Shown: positions 18,965 through 27,180 of the stretch, one piece after another
How positions within the stretch are numbered: position 1 is the stretch's first letter
Layout of the letters: the number at the start of each line of letters is the position of its first letter
Assembly (NCBI RefSeq): GCF_001420695.1
Contig: NZ_LJJB01000013.1
Coordinates: forward strand, 496,065-560,064
DNA from: Brevibacillus choshinensis
GTDB lineage: Bacteria; Bacillota; Bacilli; Brevibacillales; Brevibacillaceae
Direction: 5' to 3'
Length of the DNA: 64,000 bases
Notes under the pieces: model-generated
The model's database searches: none
What the model saw: the letters and a program-made list of their open reading frames with translations, nothing else
What the model was told of the DNA's origin: nothing
Program-made: the position numbers and the translations under genes

Positions 18965-19405
18965 TTACAGCCCCGTTTTTGGTGGATCAGAAGTGACATA
19001 CGTACCTGCAATCAAATCGTGAATCGCCCGCTTATCTTTCCGGACACCAACCATGATTGCACTGATGATCGCACCGAGGCCGAGTGTGACGGTATAAATA
19101 AGCCAGATACCAATTACAGCTCGCAGTAGCATGGTACCAAATCCCACTTGTTCGCCATCCAGCTTTACGATCCGTACCCCCATAATCCTTTTCCCGATGG
19201 TGAATCCATACCAGAATACAGGCAATAAGATGCTGTAGAGGATTGACACCAGATTCGTAAACAGGTTTCCCTTCGTATCACCCGTTATGGAATAAGAGAT
19301 AAGGGCAAGAGGTATACCGATAATCAATCCATCCAGCAAGCTCGCTCCTAAGCGACGCCAAAAGCCAACTGCATTGCTCGGTAACGGTTTTTCGTTCTCC
19401 ATCAT
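18965..19405 (-). CDS. RDD-family membrane protein
   Basis: The 146-residue product begins with a cytosolic tail, then FWRRLGASLLDGLI, which carries the Arg-Asp pair of the RDD family, three hydrophobic helices, and the typical end GVRKDKRAIHDLIAGTYV. RDD proteins are small membrane proteins, some proposed to be ion antiporters; no substrate can be inferred. AAGGAG lies six bases before ATG 19405; the frame stays open further upstream but lacks a better site. It is on the opposite strand to the housekeeping operon and follows the peptidase gene. Confidence 0.82.
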   Translation of the reverse strand: MMENEKPLPSNAVGFWRRLGASLLDGLIIGIPLALISYSITGDTKGNLFTNLVSILYSILLPVFWYGFTIGKRIMGVRIVKLDGEQVGFGTMLLRAVIGIWLIYTVTLGLGAIISAIMVGVRKDKRAIHDLIAGTYVTSDPPKTGL

Positions 19406-19459
19406 CTTTTGCTCCTTCCCTTTCGATAGGGAATGTATATGACTTACTGGCCGAAAGTA

Positions 19460-19494
19460 GAGCAAAAGAAAACTCCGCCACGAGATGGGCGGAG
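19460..19494 (-). terminator. Terminator of the M20 peptidase gene
   Basis: Read on the minus strand, CTCCGCC and GGCGGAG form a stem followed by TTTTCTTTT. It lies just after the peptidase stop. Confidence 0.8.
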
Positions 19495-19518
19495 TGTTGT
19501 CCAATCGAATATCAAAAA

Positions 19519-20652
19519 TTACAAGCTGCTGAATAGACGTAGCAGCACCGCGATGCGGCCCGGGATAGCATCGATGACGACATGCTCATGGGAGGCGTGT
19601 GCCCCGTCGCCTACAGGCCCTAGTCCATCGAGGGTAGGAGTCCCTTCGTCTGCGGCGAAATTCCCATCGCTGGTCCCGCCGACCCCACGTTCCGTCAAAG
19701 TAAATCCTTCTAGCTGTGCCTGAGCCTGAGCTTGTAAAAATAGCTCTTCTGTCCCACTGGTTCTCTCCATAGGGGGCTTCGTGATTCCGCCTTCCACGGT
19801 CAATTGCGCACCATGTAGAACAGGCGAGAGCTGATTCATGAGGGTGGTGATTCTCTCAGCTTCTTCACTTGTACTGATGCGGACATCGATGTCCGCTTCG
19901 ACATAGTCAGGAATGACGTTGGAGACGCTTCCCCCACGGATCGTGCCGACAGAGAGCGTCGTGCCTGCATCATAATCGGTAAAGGATTGAATGGCAATCA
20001 CGTGGTGGGCAATCTCTTCGATGGCATTTACTCCCAGGGCATGATCATTTCCAGCATGGGCGGCACGACCCGTGACCTTTAATACAAACTCTCCACCGCC
20101 TTTACGGCTCGTTTTCAGCGATCCGTCTCCAGCGGCAGGCTCGATCACAAGCGCACACTTACTTCGTCTCGCTTCCTCGCGAATCCATTTCTCCGACGAT
20201 ACGCTGCCAATTTCCTCATCGGTATTCCAGAAAAAGACGAGCTTACTTTTTAGCGGAATGTTTTCTTCGACGATTGTCTTCAGCGCGAAATAGCAGAAGA
20301 TAATGCCCGCCTTCATATCGTACGTTCCCGGTCCAAATACCCGCCCATCCTCGATTTTCCAGGGCTCGCGTACGAGTGTGCCCAGCTCCTTCACGGTGTC
20401 AAAGTGACCGAGCACCATGATCTGTTCATCGCCTTCTCCGTATTCCACCCGCAATTGATTTCCGTATGTAGACTGAGGAATGATATCGACTTTACACCCG
20501 AGTGAGCGGAAGCGATCTGCGATAAATACGCCCAGGTGATCTACGGCTTGCTTATCGTGAGTGGGAGTTTCCATTTCTACGTATGTGCGCAGCTCTGCGA
20601 GAATATCGGGGAGCTTTTGCTGGTAATGGACAGTCCAATTGGTAGCCATCAT
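19519..20652 (-). CDS. M20 family metallopeptidase, carboxypeptidase G2-like
   Basis: The 377-residue protein has the two-zinc M20 layout: LGHFDTV (His, Asp), FGPGTYDMKAG (bridging Asp), NTDEEIGS (catalytic Glu and zinc-ligand Glu), ALVIEPAAG and a C-terminal GGTSDGN/ASHEHV with the last His. A dimerisation insert beginning GRAAHAGNDHALGVNAIEE lies in the middle. This is the glutamate carboxypeptidase/CPG2 pattern, releasing C-terminal residues from peptides or N-acyl amino acids; the substrate is unknown. GGAGGAGGAAAA precedes ATG. It is a single-gene unit with its own terminator. Confidence 0.9.
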   Translation of the reverse strand: MMATNWTVHYQQKLPDILAELRTYVEMETPTHDKQAVDHLGVFIADRFRSLGCKVDIIPQSTYGNQLRVEYGEGDEQIMVLGHFDTVKELGTLVREPWKIEDGRVFGPGTYDMKAGIIFCYFALKTIVEENIPLKSKLVFFWNTDEEIGSVSSEKWIREEARRSKCALVIEPAAGDGSLKTSRKGGGEFVLKVTGRAAHAGNDHALGVNAIEEIAHHVIAIQSFTDYDAGTTLSVGTIRGGSVSNVIPDYVEADIDVRISTSEEAERITTLMNQLSPVLHGAQLTVEGGITKPPMERTSGTEELFLQAQAQAQLEGFTLTERGVGGTSDGNFAADEGTPTLDGLGPVGDGAHASHEHVVIDAIPGRIAVLLRLFSSL

Positions 20653-20806
20653 TTTTCCTCCTCCATGATGATTTCATATGCACTATAATTCTTTAGCTGC
20701 ATTTTCGCCAGAGAAAAGTACAATTTCACAGACGGAAACGATAAAAATGGGACATACTACAAAAGAACTAAGGGAGAGAGAGGGGAAATCTCTCGTATTT
20801 GATTTG

Positions 20807-20887
20807 TGAATAAAATTCTGTATATTGGGTATTTAAATTATGAGTAAAAAAAGATTGAAATTGTTCATTAATTGATTAAAATAATCA
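20807..20887 (+). promoter_or_regulatory. Two palindromic candidate ArgR-like operators before artP
   Basis: TGAATAAAATTC at 20807-20818 resembles an ARG box with one base missing from its centre. TGATTAAAATAATCA at 20873-20887 is a perfect palindrome around one base and overlaps the -35 hexamer. Arginine repressor control would suit an arginine importer, but neither site matches the consensus exactly. Confidence 0.35.
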
Positions 20888-20901
20888 TTATCCTGTATAA
20901 A
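20872..20901 (+). promoter_or_regulatory. Promoter of artPQR
   Basis: TTGATT at 20872-20877 and TATAAA at 20896-20901 are separated by 18 bp. It is the best sigma-A match upstream of artP. Confidence 0.55.
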
Positions 20902-20990
20902 TATAAGTTGTCGAGTAATATAAATCCTCTCGATCTTGGCGCCTATATTTTCTACCTGATTCTAACGACAATTCTAACGGGGGTACCACG

Positions 20991-21818
20991 ATGAAAAAAC
21001 AAATGTCGATCTTTTCCATTGCACTCACTTCCCTTTTGGCTGCTACTATGATGGCAGGCTGCGGTACTGGCAATCAATCCGGCGCGGGTCAGACTCCTGC
21101 TCAACCACAAGCAGGACAACAGCAACCAAGCGGTGAGAAAAAGACCCTGACCATGGCTACATCGGCCGACTACAAGCCATATGAATACCACGATCTGACG
21201 AGCGGCAAGGATGAAATTGTTGGCTTTGATGTGGATCTCGCGAAGTACATTGGAAAAGAGCTCGGATACGAAGTACAAGTCAATGATATGAACTTTGATG
21301 GATTGGTGCCTGCGCTGCAAACCAATCGTGCGGACTTCGTAATGGCTGGGATGACACCGACTCCCGAGCGCCAAAAGAACGTGGATTTCTCCGAGATCTA
21401 CTACGATGCGAAAAATACGATTGTCTCCAAAAAAGAGAGCAACCTGACAAAGCCAGACCAGCTGGCTGGTAAAAAAGTAGCGGTACAACTCGGTTCCATT
21501 CAAGAATCCGCTGCCAAAGAGCTGGCAAAAACAGCTACTGGTCTGCAAATCACCTCATTGAATAAAACCGGAGAAATCATTGAAGAAGTGAAGACTGGAC
21601 GCGTGGATGCTGCTATCCTCGAAGATACGGTTGCAAAAGGCTTTGTAGAGAGCAACCCAGGTCTGCAATACACCACGATCGAAAGCGAAGAGAAAAACGG
21701 ATCTGCGATCGCTTTCCCGAAAGGCTCGACACACGTAACCGAATTTAACCAAGTCATCAAAAAGATGCAGGAAAATGGCGAGATGGACAAGCTGATCAAA
21801 AAATGGTTTGGTCAATAA
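20991..21818 (+). CDS. artP: Arginine ABC transporter substrate-binding lipoprotein ArtP
   Basis: This is a 275-residue family 3 solute-binding lipoprotein. The signal ends in the lipobox MAGC near residue 23, followed by a Gln/Pro-rich linker and the mature domain ATSADYKPYEYHD, VGFDVDLAKYIGKELGY, MAGMTPTPERQKNVDFSEIYY and VAVQLGSIQE. These segments match remembered B. subtilis ArtP (YqiX) very well, hence the arginine call. It is followed by matching permease and ATPase genes. Confidence 0.88.
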   Translation: MKKQMSIFSIALTSLLAATMMAGCGTGNQSGAGQTPAQPQAGQQQPSGEKKTLTMATSADYKPYEYHDLTSGKDEIVGFDVDLAKYIGKELGYEVQVNDMNFDGLVPALQTNRADFVMAGMTPTPERQKNVDFSEIYYDAKNTIVSKKESNLTKPDQLAGKKVAVQLGSIQESAAKELAKTATGLQITSLNKTGEIIEEVKTGRVDAAILEDTVAKGFVESNPGLQYTTIESEEKNGSAIAFPKGSTHVTEFNQVIKKMQENGEMDKLIKKWFGQ

Positions 21819-21878
21819 TCGTCAGGCTCGTTTGATTGCACGACATTCTATGATTGGTAGCAAGGGGTGGGAAAGGGC

Positions 21879-22538
21879 ATGAATTTGGATTTTGCACAGA
21901 TTGTGCCCTATATCCCTTTTATTTTACAGGGGATAAAGGTCACATTACTCGTCACATTGCTTTCCGTAGTTTTAGGATTTATTTGGGGTTCCGTACTGGC
22001 ACTCATTAAAATTTCCAAATTCGGTCCGCTCAATTGGCTGGCTATTGCCTACACATCTGTATTTCGCGGTACGCCTTTGATCTTGCAGCTGACATTTGTC
22101 TACTTCGCTACGCCACAGCTGACGGGGTATAACATCTCTCAGCTGGAAGCAGCCGTATTGACGTTTACGCTAAACTCTGGTGCGTACATATCCGAGACGA
22201 TCCGGGGTGGAATTCTCGCGGTAGACAAAGGACAGTGGGAGGCGGCAAAAGCTCTTGGTGTTCCCTATCGCCGTATGATGATGGACATTATTTTGCCGCA
22301 GGGGATCAAAAACATTTTGCCTGCACTGGTGAATGAAACGATCGCGCTCTTGAAAGAATCCGCTCTCGTTTCTACGATCGGTCTCGCTGACATTCTGCAA
22401 AACGCCAATGTAGTGAAAGGGGCGATCTTCCGGTATTTTGAGCCGTATATCATTGCCGGTGTCCTTTACTATGTCATGGTCATGCTCTTGACCTGGGTGG
22501 CGCGCGTGCTGGAACGGAGGATGAGACGCAGTGATTAA
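21879..22538 (+). CDS. artQ: Arginine ABC transporter permease ArtQ
   Basis: The 219-residue membrane protein begins [18 protein letters not shown], as in B. subtilis ArtQ. The EAA loop, where the ATPase docks, is [33 protein letters not shown] precedes ATG 21879; GTG 21867 is in frame. The last eight bases overlap artR. Confidence 0.88.
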   Translation: MNLDFAQIVPYIPFILQGIKVTLLVTLLSVVLGFIWGSVLALIKISKFGPLNWLAIAYTSVFRGTPLILQLTFVYFATPQLTGYNISQLEAAVLTFTLNSGAYISETIRGGILAVDKGQWEAAKALGVPYRRMMMDIILPQGIKNILPALVNETIALLKESALVSTIGLADILQNANVVKGAIFRYFEPYIIAGVLYYVMVMLLTWVARVLERRMRRSD

Positions 22539-23253
22539 GATCAATAACATTACCAAGTCGTTTGGTCAGCTCGAAGTGTTAAAAGGAATGACGACCGAGA
22601 TAAGAAAAGGGGAAGTCGTAGCGATCATCGGACCGTCTGGCTCAGGGAAGTCGACCCTTTTGCGCTGCATGAATTTGTTGGAGATCCCAACGACTGGTTC
22701 GATTATCATCGATGGACAAGATATTACGGCACCGAAAGCGGACGTATTGAAAATCCGCCAAAAGATCGGGATGGTCTTTCAGCACTTTCATCTCTTTCCG
22801 CATATGACGGTTTTAAACAATTTGACGTATGCACCGATCAAGGTCAAAGGGATGTCCAAGGCACAGGCAGAGACAAAAGCGAAAGAGCTGCTGAATCGAG
22901 TCGGCTTGTCTGACAAGGCGGATGTATATCCATCTCGCCTGTCCGGGGGTCAAAAGCAGCGTGTTGCTATCGCACGTTCCCTCGTCATGGAACCCGAAAT
23001 CATGCTGTTCGACGAGCCTACCTCGGCTCTTGACCCGGAGATGGTCAAGGAAGTACTGGAGGTCATGAAGGGCCTGGCTCATACAGGAATGACCATGGCG
23101 ATCGTGACGCATGAAATGAGGTTTGCTGAGGAGGTCTCTGATCGCATCCTGTTTATTGATCACGGCCAAATCATCGAAGAGACACCGCCCAAGGAGTTCT
23201 TTCAAAATCCGCAGAGCGAAAGGGCCAAGCAATTCTTGGAAAAAGTTCGATAG
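22531..23253 (+). CDS. artR: Arginine ABC transporter ATP-binding protein ArtR
   Basis: The 240-residue ATPase has Walker [11 protein letters not shown]-loop [10 protein letters not shown], signature LSGGQKQR, Walker [15 protein letters not shown] and the switch His in VTHEM. It starts at GTG inside the end of artQ with GGAGG upstream. It powers uptake with ArtPQ. A terminator follows. Confidence 0.92.
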   Translation: MIKINNITKSFGQLEVLKGMTTEIRKGEVVAIIGPSGSGKSTLLRCMNLLEIPTTGSIIIDGQDITAPKADVLKIRQKIGMVFQHFHLFPHMTVLNNLTYAPIKVKGMSKAQAETKAKELLNRVGLSDKADVYPSRLSGGQKQRVAIARSLVMEPEIMLFDEPTSALDPEMVKEVLEVMKGLAHTGMTMAIVTHEMRFAEEVSDRILFIDHGQIIEETPPKEFFQNPQSERAKQFLEKVR

Positions 23254-23260
23254 GCAAAAG

Positions 23261-23297
23261 GAGTCGCGGCCGCTCGTAGTGGTCGTGACTTTTCTTT
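23261..23297 (+). terminator. Terminator of artPQR
   Basis: GTCGCGGCC pairs with GGTCGTGAC using G-U wobbles, followed by TTTTCTTTTT. Confidence 0.7.
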
Positions 23298-23326
23298 TTG
23301 ACTGTACTCGGGAGATGGTCTAGAAT
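23298..23326 (+). promoter_or_regulatory. Promoter of thiT
   Basis: TTGACT at 23298-23303 and TAGAAT at 23321-23326 are 17 bp apart. The leader to the thiT start is only about 60 bases, and no TPP riboswitch signature is seen in it. Confidence 0.65.
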
Positions 23327-23390
23327 CAGTAACAGCCGTGCAGGTTTTGCCTTTATTTTCATGTTATTTCTGGTAGAAGGAGTGAGTGTT

Positions 23391-23951
23391 TTGGATCGAT
23401 TACGACTGTTGACATGGTTGGAAATGGCGATGATGGCGGCTCTGGCGCTCGTTTTCAGTCAGATCAAGGTATTTGATATGCCGCAGGGTGGATCTGTATC
23501 GTTGGTCATGGTGCCTATCGCGCTGATCGCGGTTCGTCGAGGCATGTTTTCGGGGATCGTCACGGGTCTGGTAGTGGGGGTCTTGCAGCTTTTGTTTGGT
23601 AGCACGGTTGTGCATCCGTTGCAATTATTGCTGGATTATCCTCTTGCTTTCGCGGCATTGGGCCTGGTTGGGCTGGTTCGCTTGTCTGGCTTTGAATCGA
23701 AGTCTAGCCGCATCATGGTATTGTGGAGCGGGCTGTTACTCGGAGTCCTGGGTAGGTTCGTCTGCCATTTTATCTCGGGAATCGTCTGGTTTGGTCAGTA
23801 TGCTCCAGAGGGGACGCCTGTCGCCTTGTATTCCTTCGTGTACAACATTACGTACCTGCTTCCAGAGATGATCATTGCGGGAGCGGTTCTCACGGTCGTG
23901 CTCACCAGTGCGTCTTCGCTGTTATTTCCGACTCGAGACCGATTGGCATAA
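23391..23951 (+). CDS. thiT: ECF-type thiamine transporter S component ThiT
   Basis: ThiT binds thiamine and works with the shared ECF module. The 186-residue membrane protein has the family features MPQGGSVSLVMVPI in loop 1, HPLQLLLDYPLAF, ISGIVWFG and YAPEGTPVALYSFVYN, closely like B. subtilis YuaJ. TTG 23391 was chosen because AAGGAG lies eight bases upstream; the frame extends upstream to 23298 but that stretch covers the promoter. In B. subtilis the position before spoVM is held by thiN, another thiamine gene. Confidence 0.88.
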   Translation: MDRLRLLTWLEMAMMAALALVFSQIKVFDMPQGGSVSLVMVPIALIAVRRGMFSGIVTGLVVGVLQLLFGSTVVHPLQLLLDYPLAFAALGLVGLVRLSGFESKSSRIMVLWSGLLLGVLGRFVCHFISGIVWFGQYAPEGTPVALYSFVYNITYLLPEMIIAGAVLTVVLTSASSLLFPTRDRLA

Positions 23952-23991
23952 CTGGACACGCATATTGCTGAGAATTTGTGCATACTGTATT

Positions 23992-24021
23992 CAGGCAGCA
24001 ATTGTGTTGCCTGATTTTTTT
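23992..24021 (+). terminator. Terminator after thiT
   Basis: CAGGCAGCA and TGTTGCCTG form a 9-bp stem with one mismatch, followed by a run of T. Confidence 0.85.
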
Positions 24022-24164
24022 GTACTTTTCATAGCGCTCATACGGGCTCATGCTGCCAGTGGTGCGTTTATACTTTTTCGTATGGCAGGATACATGTTTA
24101 TCCGACAGCAGAATATGATGTAATATGCACGTTTGGGAGAACACCTGAAGGAGGTGCGGTATGA

Positions 24165-24341
24165 ATGGGATTGCGCTCCTATCGCCTGCGACAGGGGGGC
24201 GCCTTGCGACGTGTTCTCGGGGTTGCGTTGGCTGTCGGAGGTATTACCATCTTCCTGTACATGGCACCTCCGTGGGTTTGGTATAGCCTGTTATCGTTGG
24301 CACTCATGGGGGCTGGCTGGCTTTTGTATCATGTGAAGTAA
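24165..24341 (+). CDS. 58-residue basic membrane protein upstream of spoVM
   Basis: The short frame begins MGLRSYRLRQGGALRRVLG, a strongly basic head, then has two hydrophobic stretches (VALAVGGITIFLYMA and WYSLLSLALMGAGWLLY) ending HVK. The consensus AAGGAGGT lies nine bases before ATG, so translation is very likely. It lies 20 bp before spoVM in the same direction, suggesting co-expression in sporulation. I do not recognise the family. Overlapping frames in the region have no comparable ribosome binding site. Confidence 0.65.
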   Translation: MGLRSYRLRQGGALRRVLGVALAVGGITIFLYMAPPWVWYSLLSLALMGAGWLLYHVK

Positions 24342-24361
24342 TTTCGGTGAGGAGGGGTAGC

Positions 24362-24445
24362 ATGCGGTTTTACACCATCAAGTTGCCGAAGTTCCTAGGT
24401 GGCATGGTTCGCGGCATCATAGAGGCATTCAACAAGAAAAAATGA
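24362..24445 (+). CDS. spoVM: Stage V sporulation protein SpoVM
   Basis: SpoVM is a tiny amphipathic helix that recognises the convex forespore membrane and anchors SpoIVA for coat and cortex assembly. The 27-residue product begins MRFYTIKLPKFLGGMVRG and ends in Lys residues; it matches the 26-residue B. subtilis protein at most positions, including Pro9. GAGGAGGGG lies about four to five bases before ATG. Position between rpe/thiT and rpmB is as in Bacillus. Confidence 0.95.
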   Translation: MRFYTIKLPKFLGGMVRGIIEAFNKKK

Positions 24446-24492
24446 CGGCGTCGCCTCGGCCTCCTGAGGGAAAGAGTGGAACGTCGGAAATG

Positions 24493-24520
24493 CAAAAAAG
24501 CACCTCGAGGGTGCTTTTTT
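24493..24520. terminator. Bidirectional terminator between spoVM and rpmB
   Basis: AGCACC and GGTGCT form a hairpin flanked by A and T runs, so it can serve both convergent genes. Confidence 0.85.
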
Positions 24521-24537
24521 TCGCGTTGTAGAGAAGA

Positions 24538-24726
24538 CTACACGCGAGTTACGAGTCCGGATTTCAGTGCTCGGGTACTTACATAAACGCGCTTTGGTTT
24601 ACCATTTACAAGAATGCGCACTTTTTGTACGTTAACACCCCAAGTGCGGCGAGTTGCGCGCATGGAGTGGGAGCGAGCGTTTCCTGCTTTAGCAGATTTA
24701 CCAGTTACAAAGCAACGACGTGCCAT
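24538..24726 (-). CDS. rpmB: 50S ribosomal protein L28
   Basis: The 62-residue protein shows [34 protein letters not shown] and the [18 protein letters not shown] end. Only one Cys remains, so it is the zinc-free form of L28. AAGGAGGTGGATC precedes ATG. The opposite orientation beside spoVM is as in Bacillus. Confidence 0.97.
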   Translation of the reverse strand: MARRCFVTGKSAKAGNARSHSMRATRRTWGVNVQKVRILVNGKPKRVYVSTRALKSGLVTRV

Positions 24727-25079
24727 TACGATCCACCTCCTTGTTGCATCTAACGGAATTCCCTATAAAGGGAACACAAATACTCAACCATAGTAGCACA
24801 CGAGTGCTGTCAATTGCAATACTTGACATGAGGAAAAGCCCTGTCTTCCTTCTTTCCTTTCTGAACGTATAAGAATTTATAAGCGTAGACACTTATGAAT
24901 TCTGGAGCGCATAATAACTTTCCACGAAATTGCGCTCGCTCATCCTTGTGAATGCCTCGATAATGGTTTTCTTATTCGACAAAACGCTTCATTTCTTCAA
25001 TTTGTTAGTGTAGAATTATATGAAGCATGTTTACGCTTACCAAAGCGATCAAGCTGTTGAAAAGAGGAGGAGTCCTTGC
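24727..25079. other. Divergent intergenic region between rpmB and the Asp23 gene (353 bp)
   Basis: The left part holds the rpmB leader and probably its promoter. Repeat copy A (24863-24940) occupies the centre. The right part is AT-rich leader for the Asp23 gene. No other gene is seen. Confidence 0.6.
24863..24940 (+). repeat. Structured dispersed repeat, copy A
   Basis: The element starts GAACGTATAAGAATT. Hairpin 1 has 14-base arms 24872-24885 and 24890-24903 around a four-base loop, with two G-U pairs. Hairpin 2 is GAGCGCA (24905-24911) with TGCGCTC (24931-24937), and AACTTTCCAC lies in its loop. Copy B at 37366 shares both hairpins and the loop sequence. Confidence 0.75.
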
Positions 25080-25445
25080 ATGACAGTTGAAATGAGTACA
25101 TCTCTGGGGAAAATAGATGTTACAGAAGAAGTGATCGCTCGGATTGCGGGAGGCGCCGCTATGGAAGTCTTCGGCCTTGTGGGAATGTCTCCTAGAAAAG
25201 CGCTAAAGGATGGAATTGCCGAGCTGCTGGGACGAGATAACCTGAGTAAAGGGGTTGTCGTTCACAATCAGAACAGCGAAGTAACATTGGACATGCATAT
25301 CGTCGTCAGCTATGGCGTTAAAATTTCCGAGGTTGCGGGTAATGTACAGCGTCGCGTTCGTTATACCTTGGAGCAAACCGTTGGAATCGATGTCACTGCC
25401 GTGAATATTTTCGTGCAGGGAGTACGTACAGACAGGGATACATAA
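25080..25445 (+). CDS. Asp23/Gls24 family envelope stress protein (YloU-like)
   Basis: The 121-residue protein contains GKIDVTEEVIARIAGGAAMEVFG and a C-terminal DVTAVNIFVQGV, both typical of the Asp23/DUF322 family. These are abundant cytosolic or membrane-associated proteins linked to cell-envelope stress. GAGGAGGAG lies about eight bases before ATG 25080. It precedes fakA, as yloU precedes yloV in Bacillus. Confidence 0.9.
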   Translation: MTVEMSTSLGKIDVTEEVIARIAGGAAMEVFGLVGMSPRKALKDGIAELLGRDNLSKGVVVHNQNSEVTLDMHIVVSYGVKISEVAGNVQRRVRYTLEQTVGIDVTAVNIFVQGVRTDRDT

Positions 25446-25461
25446 TAAGGAGGAACATCAG

Positions 25462-27159
25462 TTGGTACATACGCGTCTTGATGGCGTGCTTTTTAGCCGG
25501 ATGGTTTACCTTGGGGCAAACCTTTTGTCTGAAAACGTCAAAGTGGTGGATGGATTGAACGTCTTTCCCGTACCCGATGGAGATACTGGGACAAACATGA
25601 ATTTGACGCTTACATCAGGTGTGGAGGAATTGAAACGCAAGGAATCTCCTCGCATCACAGAAGCGGCTTCCGCATTGGCCAAAGGCTTGTTGATGGGAGC
25701 GCGCGGCAACTCTGGAGTCATTTTATCCCAATTGTTCCGGGGCTTTAGTAAAGCAGTAAACGGGAAAGAGCTCATAAACTCTCGCCAGTTTGCCGAGGCA
25801 TTAAAATCCGGGGTGGATTCAGCCTATCAAGCTGTCATGAAACCGGTCGAGGGGACGATTCTCACAGTCGCCCGAGAGGCAGCCGATCTGGCTGTCCGTG
25901 CAGCTCGCACGACGGACGATATTGTAGTCGTCATGGAAAAAACGTATGAACAGGCGCAGGCGACTCTGCTGCGCACGCCTGAGATGCTGCCAGTCCTCAA
26001 AGAGGTAGGCGTCGTCGATTCAGGTGGACAAGGACTGTTGTTTATTTACGAAGGATTTTTGCGCGCGCTGCGCGGCGAAGCACTGGAGGACATCCAGCAA
26101 AAGCCGAAGGTAGAGCTGAAAGAGGCTGACCTGGACAAGTTGGTTCACGAGCAGCATGCGCAAATCCATATGAGAACGGAAGACATTACCTTTGGTTACT
26201 GCACGGAGTTTATGGTCCATATCGCCCATAGCACCGAGCCTAACAAAAAGCCATTCTCAGAGGGGCTTTTCCGCAGTCAATTAGACCAAATGGGTGACTC
26301 CTTGCTGGTTGTATCCGATGATGAAGTCGTAAAGGTACACATTCACGCGGAGCATCCCGGCAACGTGCTGCAATACGCACAGCAATTCGGAAGCCTTCAT
26401 CGCCTAAAAATTGAAAACATGCGCGAACAGCATGCCAATATTCTCAAAGCAGAAGAGAGTAAGGTGCAACATGCTGTAGCTGTTGCTCCACAGGCTGAAG
26501 CGCTTTCTTACGGTTTGATTGCGGTTGCCGCTGGGGAGGGGATCGCCAAGATTTTGCGCAGTATGGGTGTGCACGTAGTCGTCGAAGGCGGACAAACGAT
26601 GAATCCGAGTACGGAGGATTTCTTGAACGCCATCAAGGGACTGCATGCCAACGAGATCATCATCCTGCCGAATAACAGCAATATCGTCATGGCTGCCGGG
26701 CAGGCAGCGGAGTTGTCTGAGGGTTCCGTTTCAGTCATTCCGAGCAAGAGTATTCCTCAAGGCTTGGCGGCATTGGTCGCTTTCAATGGAGCGGCAGAGA
26801 TCGAAGCCAACACGACTGCGATGAAGAAAGCCATTGCTTCCGTAAAGACAGGAATGGTTACGAACGCCGTTCGCGATACGCGCATGGGCGATGTAGAGAT
26901 CAAAGAGGGCGACTATATCGGGATTGCTGAAAAGGAAATAGTCACAGCTGGTCCAGACTTGATGGCAAGTGCAGTGACACTCCTCTTGGAATTGGTGGAC
27001 GAGGATGCAGAGATCGTCACCATGTTCTTGGGAGAAGGGGCGACACAAGAACAGGCAGAAGCTCTAGAGGCGGCATTGGCAGACGCATATCCGGATGTGG
27101 AAGTCGAAATCCAGGATGGCGGTCAGCCTCTATATCCGTTCATCTTTTCTGTTGAGTAA
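25462..27159 (+). CDS. fakA: Fatty acid kinase catalytic subunit FakA (DAK2/YloV family)
   Basis: FakA phosphorylates fatty acids held by FakB proteins, feeding host or recycled fatty acids into phospholipid. The 565-residue protein starts at TTG after AAGGAGGA. The DAK2-like ATP domain carries VPDGDTGTNMNLTL with magnesium-binding Asp residues and ARGNSGVILSQLFRG; middle and FakB-like C-terminal domains follow. A DegV/FakB gene lies 21 bp downstream, giving the two-subunit kinase from one operon. Confidence 0.92.
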   Translation: MVHTRLDGVLFSRMVYLGANLLSENVKVVDGLNVFPVPDGDTGTNMNLTLTSGVEELKRKESPRITEAASALAKGLLMGARGNSGVILSQLFRGFSKAVNGKELINSRQFAEALKSGVDSAYQAVMKPVEGTILTVAREAADLAVRAARTTDDIVVVMEKTYEQAQATLLRTPEMLPVLKEVGVVDSGGQGLLFIYEGFLRALRGEALEDIQQKPKVELKEADLDKLVHEQHAQIHMRTEDITFGYCTEFMVHIAHSTEPNKKPFSEGLFRSQLDQMGDSLLVVSDDEVVKVHIHAEHPGNVLQYAQQFGSLHRLKIENMREQHANILKAEESKVQHAVAVAPQAEALSYGLIAVAAGEGIAKILRSMGVHVVVEGGQTMNPSTEDFLNAIKGLHANEIIILPNNSNIVMAAGQAAELSEGSVSVIPSKSIPQGLAALVAFNGAAEIEANTTAMKKAIASVKTGMVTNAVRDTRMGDVEIKEGDYIGIAEKEIVTAGPDLMASAVTLLLELVDEDAEIVTMFLGEGATQEQAEALEAALADAYPDVEVEIQDGGQPLYPFIFSVE

Positions 27160-27180
27160 TTGTGAGAGGAGCGCTCGTGT

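Larger units (their letters stand above)
20653..20990. other. Divergent intergenic region (338 bp)
   Basis: This AT-rich region separates the minus-strand peptidase from artP. It carries the artP promoter and two palindromic sites listed separately. No small coding frame or riboswitch is apparent. Confidence 0.6.

Noticed and set aside
23298-23390. TPP riboswitch before thiT
   Set aside because: No CTGAGA or GAACCTGAT-like core was found and the leader is too short.
24133-24336. 67-codon frame overlapping the 58-aa gene
   Set aside because: It lacks a ribosome binding site and is Cys/Trp-rich without pattern; the overlapping frame has AAGGAGGT at ideal spacing.
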